The notes under the pieces were generated by a model. The model saw only the letters and a list, made by a program, of their open reading frames with translations. It was not told the DNA's origin and ran no database searches. Below, piece by piece: positions 55,330 to 64,000 of a DNA stretch of 64,000 nt; positions within the stretch are counted from its first letter, which is position 1, and the number at the start of each line of letters is the position of its first letter. Source of the DNA: Shewanella abyssi. GTDB taxonomy: Bacteria > Pseudomonadota > Gammaproteobacteria > Enterobacterales > Shewanellaceae. The stretch is from contig NZ_JAKIKR010000012.1 of the NCBI RefSeq assembly GCF_023284025.1, positions 1 to 64,000 on the forward strand. The letters are read 5' to 3'. Position numbers and translations under genes: made by a program.

Positions 55330-56577
55330 ATGCGTAAAGTAAATACTATCGCTGCTGCCTTGATACTTTGTCTCGGGGGAAGTGTCGCAATCGTACCTAG
55401 CGTATCTGCGGCAGAGAAATGCCCGATTGAAAAGCGTAAATCTAAAGCCGTTGGTCAGAGCGCAGCGAAGAAAGTACAGAAATCTTTTAAAGCTTATACA
55501 GAAGGTAATGTCGATGAAGCAATAACGATATTATTGGAAGCAAACGCTAAAAGTGATTTCGATAAAGCTTATATCGCACGTATGCTGGGTAACTTCTATG
55601 CCGAGAAAGGGCAGATGCAAACCGCGGTTAAGTACTTAAAAACAGCGGTAGAAGCAAACGTCCTTGGCGGTGTTGATCATGCTGGTACTCAAAAGCTTTA
55701 TGCTGATCTCTTGATTCAAGAGAAGAAGTTTAAAGAATCAATTCCGGCTTATTACAGCTGGATGGAGTTTACCTGTAAGGAAGAAGCAAACGTATACCGT
55801 CGTATCGCGATTGCGTACTCTGAGCTGAAGCAGTGGGATAAAGTGCTTGAAGTTGCTGATAAAGGTTTAGCTATTTCTGAGAAGCCTGATAAAGGCTTGT
55901 ACCAGATGAAGCTGACTGCTTATTTCAATAAAAAGGACTATAAGCAAGCTGTTAAAGTGCTTGAAACCATGGTGCCATTGTTTCAAGAAGACAAACGCCT
56001 TTGGGTGCAGTTAGCTCAGTTTTATTTGATGACTGAAGACTTCGATAAGTCGCTAGCCACTTATGATTTAGCTTATAAAAATGGATTTTTGGAATCTGCA
56101 AGTAACATTCAACGTTTAACGCAGTTACTCGCACAAAAAGGTTCGCCATATCGTGCGGCTCAAATCTATGCTAAGCATATTAAGTCTGGTTTGGTTAAAG
56201 AAGACGAGAAAACACTCAAAATGTTAGCTGGTTTTTATCATAACGCTAAGGAGCTGAAACAAGCTGCTGCGACTTATGGTAAGGCTGCTGCTATAGACAA
56301 TAATGGTAAGCTTTACCTTCGCCAAGGGCGTATCCTGTCTTTGGATGGTAAAAGTAAGCCTGCTATTGCAGCGTTGAAGAAAGCACTCGATGCCGGAGTT
56401 AAGAGTCCTGGGGAAGTTCAGTTTGAACTGGCCTTGGCTTACCTTAATTTGAAGCAATACAAGAGCGCATACAAGTATGCGAAGCTTGCAGCTAAAGATA
56501 AGAAAACAGCTAGAGCTGCTAAGAGCTATGTGTCATATATTAAAGATAAAGCCCGCAATCACAATGTGACGCTTTAA
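55330..56577 (+). CDS. TPR-repeat periplasmic protein of the TonB2 locus
   Basis: A 415-residue exported protein with signal peptide ending SVSAAEK. It is filled with TPR-like helix pairs, such as AYIARMLGNFYAEKGQMQTA and VYRRIAIAYSELKQWDKVL. TPR arrays are protein-binding scaffolds. Its place two bases after tonB2 matches the TPR gene seen downstream of TonB2 clusters in Vibrio and Shewanella; its partner is unknown. Confidence 0.85.
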   Translation: MRKVNTIAAALILCLGGSVAIVPSVSAAEKCPIEKRKSKAVGQSAAKKVQKSFKAYTEGNVDEAITILLEANAKSDFDKAYIARMLGNFYAEKGQMQTAVKYLKTAVEANVLGGVDHAGTQKLYADLLIQEKKFKESIPAYYSWMEFTCKEEANVYRRIAIAYSELKQWDKVLEVADKGLAISEKPDKGLYQMKLTAYFNKKDYKQAVKVLETMVPLFQEDKRLWVQLAQFYLMTEDFDKSLATYDLAYKNGFLESASNIQRLTQLLAQKGSPYRAAQIYAKHIKSGLVKEDEKTLKMLAGFYHNAKELKQAAATYGKAAAIDNNGKLYLRQGRILSLDGKSKPAIAALKKALDAGVKSPGEVQFELALAYLNLKQYKSAYKYAKLAAKDKKTARAAKSYVSYIKDKARNHNVTL

Positions 56578-56590
56578 CTTTTTTGAGTGA

Positions 56591-56621
56591 AAAAAAGCCT
56601 CTTTTTAAGAGGCTTTTTTTA
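56591..56621 (+). terminator. terminator of the TonB2 operon
   Basis: The stem AAGCCTCTT/AAGAGGCTT with a TTT loop, flanked by A and T runs; it could work both ways. Confidence 0.85.
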
Positions 56622-56719
56622 TTTATAAGGTATTATTTTGTCGAGAATAACGCTTTAGTTAATCTTCATTAACCTAGATTTTATGGCTACTGTTGATTGC
56701 GGGAGTCTAATCTGCGGTG

Positions 56720-57226
56720 TTATAAGCTAACGAGCCTGTCATTAAACGCTTGGTTGTTGCGCATCCTTAAGCTTTGTTGCTCTACCGTTTCAAACAGTGT
56801 CTCTAGGTACACGTTCGAAGATGGATAGCAAATACATCCGGTCAGCTCATATGATATTTCTGCATGTGTTTCTTGCTGGTAAGTTTTGTTGAAATCTGCG
56901 ATTCTGTTCTCCACTCTATCGATAACAATCTTAGTACCCGACGCATCCGTTTCAAAGATCCCCAAGGCAAAAGACTGATTATCCAGCCTCGCGAGCAAGT
57001 CGCTGGTTCGCATCAAGGCATCTTGGACTTGCTTCATGAATAATTCTAACAATTGAGGTTGAGAAATAGTTCCATGAATGTGCGGGCATAGATACAATAA
57101 GGCCAGACTTTGGTGATCACGTATATGGCGATGCCATTCACGATTGAATACTTCCATAAAATAGGTTTGGTTATACACACCTGTTTCTGGATCTCTAAAA
57201 CCAGAATTACTAAAAGAGTAAATCAT
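56720..57226 (-). CDS. GGDEF-like protein with degenerate active site
   Basis: A 168-residue stand-alone GGDEF-fold protein. The opening DPETGVYNQTYFMEVFNREW matches the DxLTGLxNRR(x)F entry of diguanylate cyclases. In the place of the GG(D/E)EF loop it has ARLDNQSFALGIF, so the catalytic glycines and acidic residues are gone. It should not make cyclic di-GMP and may instead bind a nucleotide or a protein. No sensor domain is attached. It is divergent from the DUF885 gene. Confidence 0.7.
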   Translation of the reverse strand: MIYSFSNSGFRDPETGVYNQTYFMEVFNREWHRHIRDHQSLALLYLCPHIHGTISQPQLLELFMKQVQDALMRTSDLLARLDNQSFALGIFETDASGTKIVIDRVENRIADFNKTYQQETHAEISYELTGCICYPSSNVYLETLFETVEQQSLRMRNNQAFNDRLVSL

Positions 57227-57300
57227 GAGTCACTCCTATAAGACTTAAGGTTAAGTATAGAAAAGATCGCTCACTTACATTGAATAAAAGGAAGATTAGA

Positions 57301-59124
57301 ATGAAAAAGGCGATAGTCGCATTGTCTATTAGCATGGTACTCGGTATGGCGGGTTGTGGTGATAAAGTAAATACTCAATTAAAAGAAGCTGATACGGCAA
57401 AGAGTGCACCGTTAGGTCAGGAACAAACCGTAGAGCAAACTTATCTAGCGTTGGTCGATAATTATTTTAAAGACCAGCTGGCGCTTGAGCCTATCTACGC
57501 GACATTCGTTGGCGTTAATGACTACAACGATGAATTTGGTGATGGATTATCTGACGATTACTTGAAACAGCGTCATAATTTGAATAAGCGCTATTTGAGT
57601 GACGTTAAAAAGATCGACCGCAGCAAATTGTCAAAAGATTTAAAACTCAGTTATGACATGTTCACCTATGACCGTAATGTCGCCATGGCGGATGAAACTT
57701 TCCCTAACCACTTTATGCCGATGAATCAGTTTTACAGTACTATTATTAGCATGGTCCAGCTGGGAAGTGGTGAAAGTGCGCAACCTTTCAACACCGTAGA
57801 AGATTACCAAAACTGGGAGAAACGTCTGCAAGGTTTCATCGAGTGGATGAAATTTGCCCAGGTGCGTATGGATGAGGGCATTGAGAGTAAGGTCGTGCTC
57901 CCAAGAGTGTTAGTCGATCGAATTATTCCACAATTAACGGCTCAATTAGTCACCAAGCCAGAAGATAGCTTGTTCTATACCCCTATCAATTTATTGCCAG
58001 AGTCAATTTCTGCTGCAGATAAAGCAGTACTTACAACTGAATATAAACAACTGATTTCTGATCAGCTGCTACCTGAATTAACAGCATTACGCGATTACTT
58101 TCAAAATACTTACCTTAAATCTGCTCGTGCAAGCGACGGTTGGTGGGGCTTACCCAATGGTAAGGTGTGGTATCAGCATCTAGCGAATTCTCACACCACA
58201 ACGACTATGCCTGTAGATGAGATCCACAAAATTGGATTGGTTGAGGTTGCACGTATACTGTCTGAAATGGATAAAGTACGTCAGCAAGTGGCTTTTAAAG
58301 GTGATTTAACGGCATTCTTTGCCTCGCTATCTTCAGAGCCTCAGTATTTCTTTGATAACCGTCAGGGGCTTATTGATGGTTACATGTTGCTAAAAGATAA
58401 AATCAACCTTGAGTTACCTAAGTATTTCAATGTCATGCCAAAGGCCGATTACATCGTCAAGCCCGTAGAAAGTTTTAGAGAGCAATCGGCCGCGGGTGCA
58501 TCCTACGAATCTCCAGCTGTTGACGGTTCACGCCCAGGGGTATTTTATATCAATACTTACAACCTCAAGGCTCAACCAAAGTGGGGGACGACGACGTTAT
58601 CATTGCATGAAGCGGCCCCAGGACATCACTTCCAGATCGCAATTAAGCAAGAGTTAACCGGCGTACCTGAATTCCAGCGTTTTGGCAACTACACGGCATT
58701 CGAAGAGGGTTGGGCGTTATACGCTGAGTATCTAGGCATCGAGATGGGACTATTCAACGACCCGTATCAGTATTTTGGAAAGTTGTCAGACGAGATGTTA
58801 CGTGCAATGCGTTTGGTGGTTGATACTGGACTGCACGCAAAAGGCTGGACGCGAGAGCAAGCGATTCAGTATATGAAAGACAACTCACCCATGGCTGAGT
58901 CTGACATCGTTGCTGAAGTCGAACGTTATATGGCTATTCCTGGTCAGGCCTTATCTTATAAAGTCGGTCAGTTAAAGATCCTGTCTTTACGTGCTCAAGC
59001 GGAAAAAGCGTTAGGCGATAAGTTTGACTTAAAGGCATTCCACGACCAAATATTAACCTCTGGCTCACTCCCTATGGAAGTGATGGAACTGAAAGTTAAT
59101 GACTGGATAGCATCGCAACAATAG
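57301..59124 (+). CDS. DUF885 metallopeptidase-like lipoprotein
   Basis: A 607-residue DUF885 protein. The lipoprotein signal ends LGMAGC, placing it at a membrane in the envelope. The zinc-type motif is SLHEAAPGHHFQ, with a further acidic contributor in EEGWALYAEYLG, as in related M32-like peptidases. ATG at 57301 follows AGGAAG; an in-frame ATG at 57280 is less likely. Substrates are unknown. Confidence 0.82.
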   Translation: MKKAIVALSISMVLGMAGCGDKVNTQLKEADTAKSAPLGQEQTVEQTYLALVDNYFKDQLALEPIYATFVGVNDYNDEFGDGLSDDYLKQRHNLNKRYLSDVKKIDRSKLSKDLKLSYDMFTYDRNVAMADETFPNHFMPMNQFYSTIISMVQLGSGESAQPFNTVEDYQNWEKRLQGFIEWMKFAQVRMDEGIESKVVLPRVLVDRIIPQLTAQLVTKPEDSLFYTPINLLPESISAADKAVLTTEYKQLISDQLLPELTALRDYFQNTYLKSARASDGWWGLPNGKVWYQHLANSHTTTTMPVDEIHKIGLVEVARILSEMDKVRQQVAFKGDLTAFFASLSSEPQYFFDNRQGLIDGYMLLKDKINLELPKYFNVMPKADYIVKPVESFREQSAAGASYESPAVDGSRPGVFYINTYNLKAQPKWGTTTLSLHEAAPGHHFQIAIKQELTGVPEFQRFGNYTAFEEGWALYAEYLGIEMGLFNDPYQYFGKLSDEMLRAMRLVVDTGLHAKGWTREQAIQYMKDNSPMAESDIVAEVERYMAIPGQALSYKVGQLKILSLRAQAEKALGDKFDLKAFHDQILTSGSLPMEVMELKVNDWIASQQ

Positions 59125-59140
59125 AATCTGCCACAGATAA

Positions 59141-59194
59141 CCCCGCTGGAATATCCGCTAATATTTGGGATATACTAGCGGGGTTTAATTTTGC
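59141..59194 (+). terminator. terminator after the DUF885 gene
   Basis: CCCCGCT-AATATCC pairs with GGGATAT-AGCGGGG, followed by TTTAATTTT. The stem is long and partly imperfect. Confidence 0.65.
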
Positions 59195-59232
59195 CAAATG
59201 GGCAATCATTTTTAATTTATAGGAGTTACTCC

Positions 59233-59511
59233 ATGGTACAAGCAACAGCAAGACATCTACTCGTAGATACAGAGCAGCAGTGTGAAGCGCTAAAACAACA
59301 GATCCTTGATGGTGCTGATTTTGCTGATGTCGCTAAAGCAAACTCGTCTTGCCCATCTTCTGCCCAAGGTGGTGATTTAGGTTCATTTGGACCTGGTATG
59401 ATGGTTAAAGAGTTTGATGAAGTGGTTTTTAATGCACCTTTGAATGAAGTTCAAGGTCCTGTTAAAACTCAGTTTGGCTACCACTTGTTAGAAGTCACTA
59501 GCAGAGGCTAA
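59233..59511 (+). CDS. ppiC: parvulin-type peptidyl-prolyl isomerase C
   Basis: A small cytoplasmic parvulin, 92 residues, close to the E. coli PpiC length of 93. The blocks ARHLLVDTE, GGDLGSFGPGMMVKEFDEVVF and FGYHLLEV complete the isomerase fold. The ATG at 59233 follows AGGAGT; upstream in-frame codons are not conserved. Confidence 0.92.
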   Translation: MVQATARHLLVDTEQQCEALKQQILDGADFADVAKANSSCPSSAQGGDLGSFGPGMMVKEFDEVVFNAPLNEVQGPVKTQFGYHLLEVTSRG

Positions 59512-59543
59512 TTGCCTGGTGGCGATTTTAAGTAGGACATAAC

Positions 59544-60077
59544 ATGCTCGAACTGTATTCCGATAGATTAAGGTTAAGAACGCTCAGACCAAGTGATTGG
59601 GATAACTTTTTATATACTCATCTCAGCGAAGAGTTGAATAAATATGTTCGAAAACCCCAAGCCGAAATCGTAATACGAGAAAAGTTCGAGCGTGCACTTA
59701 TCCCTAATGATCTTGCTGAAGATGATCGATTATTAGTGATAGTGGAAGAGGTTCACCAGCATGATTTCGTCGGTTTTATGAGTTTACATCATTCAGATGA
59801 ATCTGTAGGTCGGTACGAAGTTGGCTATATGCTCCATGGTGATGCTCAGGGTCGAGGTTTTGCCAGTGAAGCATTAACAACGCTCATTGATTGGTTATGT
59901 ATTGCGCATCATCCCCACAAACTCATCGCATTTTGTGCCGACGAAAATATCGCATCGTCAAGAGTGTTGGAAAAATGTGGTTTTATTCAGGAAGGTCTAT
60001 TGAGGCAAAACTGGAAAGTGGGCGAAAACTGGTTGGACGAACGGCTTTATGGCCTACTCATGGCAGAAAGAGCTTAG
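59544..60077 (+). CDS. RimJ/RimL-type GNAT N-acetyltransferase
   Basis: A 177-residue acetyltransferase of the RimJ/RimL group. The acetyl-CoA-binding motif is GRGFASEALTTLIDW, followed by NIASSRVLEKCGFIQEGLLR, characteristic of this group. Family members acetylate ribosomal protein N-termini or small amines. The target here is unknown. It begins 32 bases after ppiC. Confidence 0.82.
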   Translation: MLELYSDRLRLRTLRPSDWDNFLYTHLSEELNKYVRKPQAEIVIREKFERALIPNDLAEDDRLLVIVEEVHQHDFVGFMSLHHSDESVGRYEVGYMLHGDAQGRGFASEALTTLIDWLCIAHHPHKLIAFCADENIASSRVLEKCGFIQEGLLRQNWKVGENWLDERLYGLLMAERA

Positions 60078-60155
60078 TCACTCGATAAAGCGTACGCTCC
60101 CTTGATGATTTGAGTGTTATAATGGGGTCGTTTAGTAAATTAAAGGCGAATTAAC

Positions 60156-60401
60156 GTGAGTTCAGATACTCCAACGCTGACATTAAAGTCAGGTGAAGAA
60201 TATATCGAGTTATACAAAGTATTAAAAGTTCAAGGAATGATAAGCGGTGGCGGAGAGGCCAAGCACATTATTTCTGAAGGTAAAGTTACGGTTAACGGCG
60301 AAGTTGAGACCCGTAAACGTAAAAAAGTGATTGCGGGCGAAGTGGTCAGCTTTAATGACGAATCTGTGCAGATTATTGCTGCATCCGCAGAAAGCGAATA
60401 G
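60156..60401 (+). CDS. S4-domain RNA-binding protein, YbcJ-like
   Basis: An 81-residue S4-like RNA-binding protein: SGEEYIELYKVLKVQGMISG, GEAKHIISEGKVTVNGEVE and RKRKKVIAGEVV give the alpha-L fold of the YbcJ group. The start is GTG, with AAGGCG upstream. The RNA target is unknown. It lies nine bases before rraB and may be co-transcribed. Confidence 0.85.
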   Translation: MSSDTPTLTLKSGEEYIELYKVLKVQGMISGGGEAKHIISEGKVTVNGEVETRKRKKVIAGEVVSFNDESVQIIAASAESE

Positions 60402-60410
60402 AGGGTTAAT

Positions 60411-60797
60411 ATGCAGTTCCCAGATGATGATAACGGCAAGATGCTCCAAGCGATGGTTGATGCAGGTATCGATTTATCGGTTGCACTCGATGTCGACTTT
60501 TTCTTGGTCTTTGAAGATCAACGCGATGCGGAGTCAGCAGTTGAAGAGCTTGCTAAGTCAGATCTAGAAGGCGAGATTGAGCTGCTCTTAAATGATGACT
60601 CAGGTAAGTGGGAAATTATTGTATGCCTCAATATGGTTCCAGCTTATGAGACGATTGTTGAGCAAGAGCTAAACCTGCATGAGTTTGCTCAAGAGTTTGG
60701 CGGCGTCACTGACGGGTGGGGCGTAATGCAGCACCAAGAGGGTGACGACGAGTTTGCTGATGACGATCATGAATGCAGTGCAGACTGTAAGCACTAA
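60411..60797 (+). CDS. rraB: RNase E inhibitor RraB
   Basis: RraB (YjgD) binds the degradosome scaffold of RNase E and changes its composition and activity. The 128 residues keep the family core AMVDAGIDLSVALDVDFFLVFED and FGGVTDGWGVMQ. The acidic, Cys/His-containing tail (DDDHECSADCKH) is a possible metal-binding end. Confidence 0.88.
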   Translation: MQFPDDDNGKMLQAMVDAGIDLSVALDVDFFLVFEDQRDAESAVEELAKSDLEGEIELLLNDDSGKWEIIVCLNMVPAYETIVEQELNLHEFAQEFGGVTDGWGVMQHQEGDDEFADDDHECSADCKH

Positions 60798-60877
60798 TCG
60801 ATCTGCTGTGTATTTCGATTGATGCCACTGCGTGGCGGTTTCATGGCTAAGACATGAGATGAGAATTATTTGATATT

Positions 60878-60903
60878 AAGCCGCCATTTGAGTGGCTTTT
60901 TTT
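60878..60903 (+). terminator. terminator of rraB
   Basis: The stem AAGCC-CC/GTGGCTT with a seven-base loop and seven T, about 85 bases after rraB. Confidence 0.65.
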
Positions 60904-61018
60904 ATGTCTGTAATTCATCATGGCGGCAAGTTGTTTACATGACGATAACTTGGTTAACATGGGGGCTATTTCCAATTAGATGAGCCGGATAGGTCAATTG
61001 CCACAGAAGGAGAAAAGA

Positions 61019-62983
61019 ATGGCAAGAATGATAAGTTTTGGCACGCCAGTCAATGATGCCGAGCGCTGGGCATTTTCATTGCTCGCAGATGAATTACCTG
61101 AAGATTATATTTTACTAACCAATGTAGAGATCCCCACTAAATCGGGTCAAGCCATGGAAGTTGATGCACTCGTTATTGGTGAGTGGGGCGTTTATGTCGT
61201 TGACGTTAAGGGCTATATTGGCCGATTGGATGCAGGACTACATGCTTGGTCGCTTGATGGCCGTGAAGTTGATAATAGCTTAGCAAAGGCGAACTATGTC
61301 GCTCGTGTATTGGCGGGTAACGTCAAGCATAGGATCCCTGTCGGTGTCTATGCCCCCTGGTGCCAAGGTATGGTGTTTATTACTGGCCGTAAAGGTGAAG
61401 AGATTGAGCTTGAAAAACATCAAGGCTCTTTAAGTATCTACACGCCGAAACAGATTGTGGCGGCGCTAACCAAAGAGTGGGGACTCACTGCACCGAGAAA
61501 GCATCCAGTCACCAATGCCCAAAAAGAACTGGTACTGGAAACCATTGGGCAGGTGGCTATCGTTGAGCAGCGAAATAACAAGATCCAAGATTTCACCAAG
61601 CTCAAATGCCTGTTTATTCAAAGTGGATTAGAGGTCTGGCAAGCCGAATATAATCCAGGTGAGTGGACCGCTCCCTGGCTGTTAAAAGTATTAATCCCCA
61701 CTCAGTTCGACGATAGTAGCCAATCTGAAGCCCATGAAACCCAACTTAGAACCGAGTTTCAACGCCTACAAGCATTATCTGGCTGCAGTGGTGTGCCATA
61801 TTGCGCACCGTTAATACAAGATGGGGAGCAACTCGTGTTGCCTATCCGCATGCCGCGTGGCGTGCCGCTCAATGTGCTCGAGTCGGAGCAAATGACCACT
61901 TATCAGCTGTTAGAAATACTGCGCCGAAGTGTATCGGGCTTGCAGCAGATCCATCGTCGTGGCTATACGGTCAGTGGCTGGACCAGTAACTGTATTTTTG
62001 TCTCTGACATGGGCGATGTCGAATTTATTGATATCAAAGATACATTAAGCGTTAGCAATGATATCAAAGCCTATGCGCAAGGCTTCTTAGCAATCGCAGA
62101 ACAAACTAAGCAACCTCGTGTTTTTCAATGGTATCGCGCCGCTATAGCGGGTGAAACCAATGATTTGGATGCACTGCGCTGCGACCTTTCTGCATTGATC
62201 GACCAAGGTGTTTGCGATACGGTGCCTGAAAGAATAGAGTTAACTAAAGGCGCTGTCATTGATCATCATTTTGAGTTGCTGCAATTTATAGCGGCCACCC
62301 AAACCAGTCAGTTTTGGCGTGCGAAACACTTGCAAGGGCAGTATCAGTGCGGCGTATCGATTTATAGTGGTGTTGAAGCCAACTGGCCAACGTTAAGCAA
62401 TACTTATCGCAGTCTGGCGAAACTTTTTCATCCTCATATCGAAAAGGTACTCGCCTTTGGGCAATTGCCACAAACTGAAGAGCTGTTTATTGCCAGAGCA
62501 TGGGAGTACGGCGTCTCTATTGATGAGTTACCAGCAATAGAAATGGGTCAACCGATGAAATGGTTTACTCAGTTACTTACTGGTCTGCAATACATGCATC
62601 AAATGGATATTTACCATGGTGCTATTTGTCCAAAGAACATCATCTGTAACCCTAATAAGGCAATTTTGGTTAATTTTGGCATAGGCCTCGATATTGCCGC
62701 CAGTCATTACGCCAGCCAATATGCTGATCCAACGCTGTGGGATGTTGAAGGGCAGGCTGAGAAGGATCTCTATGGATTAGTGGCAAGCTTTGTTGATGCC
62801 TTAGCGCCAGAAAGTGCTAAAGGTGACTTAGGGCAAGCAGATATTATCCAGGCACTAACAGCATTCGATCGTGAATGGTTTGGCGAGGCACTGTTTGATG
62901 CTTGCCTTAAAGTGCTCCGGTTTGAACTTGCTGTGGAACCTGGCCTGAGTTACTTAGCGCTGTTTGACTTAGCAGAGCCATAA
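61019..62983 (+). CDS. NERD-domain protein with two kinase-like domains lacking key residues
   Basis: A 654-residue protein without signal or membrane segments. The N-terminus (about 1-115) is a NERD nuclease-related domain: MEVDALVIGEWGVYVVDVKG has the acidic residues and the DVKG motif of that fold. Two kinase-like stretches follow, near 200-400 (IHRRGYTVSGWTSNCIFVSD) and 420-650 (YHGAICPKNIICNPNKAILV). In the second the HRD aspartate is Ala and DFG is NFG. In the first, HRGYTVSGW also lacks it. Both look catalytically dead. ATG at 61019 follows AGGAG. Its role is unknown. NERD-kinase fusions occur in stress and phage-defence proteins such as PglW, but relation is not shown. Confidence 0.75.
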   Translation: MARMISFGTPVNDAERWAFSLLADELPEDYILLTNVEIPTKSGQAMEVDALVIGEWGVYVVDVKGYIGRLDAGLHAWSLDGREVDNSLAKANYVARVLAGNVKHRIPVGVYAPWCQGMVFITGRKGEEIELEKHQGSLSIYTPKQIVAALTKEWGLTAPRKHPVTNAQKELVLETIGQVAIVEQRNNKIQDFTKLKCLFIQSGLEVWQAEYNPGEWTAPWLLKVLIPTQFDDSSQSEAHETQLRTEFQRLQALSGCSGVPYCAPLIQDGEQLVLPIRMPRGVPLNVLESEQMTTYQLLEILRRSVSGLQQIHRRGYTVSGWTSNCIFVSDMGDVEFIDIKDTLSVSNDIKAYAQGFLAIAEQTKQPRVFQWYRAAIAGETNDLDALRCDLSALIDQGVCDTVPERIELTKGAVIDHHFELLQFIAATQTSQFWRAKHLQGQYQCGVSIYSGVEANWPTLSNTYRSLAKLFHPHIEKVLAFGQLPQTEELFIARAWEYGVSIDELPAIEMGQPMKWFTQLLTGLQYMHQMDIYHGAICPKNIICNPNKAILVNFGIGLDIAASHYASQYADPTLWDVEGQAEKDLYGLVASFVDALAPESAKGDLGQADIIQALTAFDREWFGEALFDACLKVLRFELAVEPGLSYLALFDLAEP

Positions 62984-63001
62984 GTCGATTAAATAGCACA
63001 T

Positions 63002-63895
63002 CTATGACGTCTCTCTATAGGGGCTAAATAGTTCGAGTAACCAATCAATATAAGATTGTACCTTTAACGATAGGTTGCTCGATTTAGGTGTTAAGAGATA
63101 ATAGCTGTAAGGACTAGTGAACTTCGCTTCAAAGGGGATCACTAGTTTTCCTGTTTTAAGCTCATCTTCAATAAAGAATCGTGGAATAAGTGCCACCCCC
63201 ATTCCACTCGCAGCCGCTTGGCTCAGCATGTAAAAGTGTTCTACACCAAATTTATTTTCTGTTGTCAGTTTTATACCCACATCTTCAGCCCAAAGCTGCC
63301 AAAGATCAGGGCGTGTCGTATGCTTAAGCAGTGTCATTTGGTTGATTGATTCCAATGACGTTAGCTGTCGGCTTAATTCTGGCGAACACACCAGACAAAG
63401 ATCTTCATCCATCAACTTCATTACATTGACCCCTTTTGGCACTGAGGTGGCGCTTCGCACTGCGATGTCATATTTGGCGTTGTTGAAATCAACCTCAAAG
63501 TCGCCAATGGATAGATCAACATAAAGATGGGGAAATCGAGATTTAAACTCCTCCATACGTGGAATGAGCCAACTAATGGTCAAGCTAGGAAGCACGTTGA
63601 TGGACAGGGTTTGCGTGCGTAGTGGATGATCAATTAAGTCAGCGGTGGCGTTATTGATCGTCTGTAATGCTGATTGGACATTAATAAAGTATCTTTCACC
63701 CTCATCGGTGAGTTTTAGGCTTCGGTGTTGGCGCACAAAAAGTGGCGTAGCCAGATACTCTTCTAATATTCTAACCTGCTTGCTGATAGCGCCATGAGTC
63801 ACAAATAGTTCTTTACTAGCAAGAGTAAAACTCAATAATCGAGCCGCTGCTTCAAAAGCGCGTAGCGGATTAAGTGGCGGAAGATGAGCGTACAT
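63002..63895 (-). CDS. LysR-type regulator, GcvA-like
   Basis: A 297-residue LysR transcription factor. The N-terminal helix-turn-helix contains LNPLRAFEAAARLLSFTLAS and VTHGAISKQVRILEEYLATP, the GcvA/TrpI subgroup pattern. A type 2 periplasmic-like effector domain follows. No obvious target gene lies beside it: it is convergent with the NERD gene, and upstream sequence runs off the window. Effector unknown. Confidence 0.88.
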   Translation of the reverse strand: MYAHLPPLNPLRAFEAAARLLSFTLASKELFVTHGAISKQVRILEEYLATPLFVRQHRSLKLTDEGERYFINVQSALQTINNATADLIDHPLRTQTLSINVLPSLTISWLIPRMEEFKSRFPHLYVDLSIGDFEVDFNNAKYDIAVRSATSVPKGVNVMKLMDEDLCLVCSPELSRQLTSLESINQMTLLKHTTRPDLWQLWAEDVGIKLTTENKFGVEHFYMLSQAAASGMGVALIPRFFIEDELKTGKLVIPFEAKFTSPYSYYLLTPKSSNLSLKVQSYIDWLLELFSPYRETS

Positions 63896-64000
63896 GAGTG
63901 ATGCCTTGTTGGTTTTAGTCCCAGTTTACGTGTGAGTTTATCTCACGCAGGGAATACCATAACTCCTTTGTGTTTTAACTGCAAACCTCGTTTAATAGCG
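63896..64000. other. right edge, LysR promoter side
   Basis: The last 105 bases hold no gene visible here. A dyad-like TTACGTGTGAGTTTATCTCAC near 63924-63945 could be an operator of the divergent LysR gene. Confidence 0.3.

Overview
The window reads as a stretch of chromosome from a marine gammaproteobacterium, most likely a low-GC Shewanella. This rests on the conserved blocks tig-clpP-clpX-lon-hupB-ppiD, pspF/pspABC-ycjXF next to sapABCDF, and a TtpC-ExbB2-ExbD2-TonB2 system preceded by a DUF3450 gene and followed by a TPR gene. Genus placement is by gene content and protein character; no database search was possible.

Layout. (1) 1-5150 looks like one end of an integrated, plasmid-derived element. 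A minus-strand operon (MobV/Pre-like relaxase plus three small unknown genes), an AT-rich non-coding region with inverted repeats (candidate oriT) and direct repeats (candidate iterons), a TrfA/RepA-like replication initiator, and an intact miaE. It abuts a second miaE (5151-5810) that has lost its 5' end, so the element appears to have broken the resident miaE while bringing a divergent complete copy. (2) 5.8-19.5 kb is core housekeeping: ppiB-lpxH, cysS, folD, a tRNA-Pro/Arg/His operon, and the trigger factor/ClpXP/Lon/HU/PpiD protein-quality-control block. (3) 19.6-31.6 kb holds fabV (in the place fabI has in E. coli), the sapABCDF peptide-transport genes, and the phage-shock locus with a sigma-54 promoter between pspF and pspA, followed by ycjX-ycjF. 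(4) 31.6-45 kb holds methionine gamma-lyase, a DASS-family carrier, a ComEA-like protein, the 4.5S SRP RNA with a dead integrase fragment just downstream, a HemN-like radical SAM protein, a ComFB-like protein, a YccT-like protein, priC, a TauE/SafE permease, and the divergent SOS pair dinG/polB sharing a LexA box.

(5) 45-51.6 kb is a porin followed by a decayed accessory zone: an IS630-type transposase remnant, a TonB-dependent receptor broken by two single-base deletions, one stop codon and a 469-bp internally deleted IS66-family element with a perfect 8-bp target duplication, and a possible group II intron scrap. (6) 51.6-56.6 kb is the TonB2 energy-transduction operon. (7) 56.7-64 kb holds a catalytically degenerate GGDEF protein, a DUF885 lipoprotein peptidase, ppiC, a GNAT acetyltransferase, a YbcJ-like S4 protein, rraB, a NERD protein with two pseudokinase-like domains, and a GcvA-like LysR regulator.

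Most core genes are confidently identified. The least understood parts are the left-end element and the NERD/pseudokinase gene.
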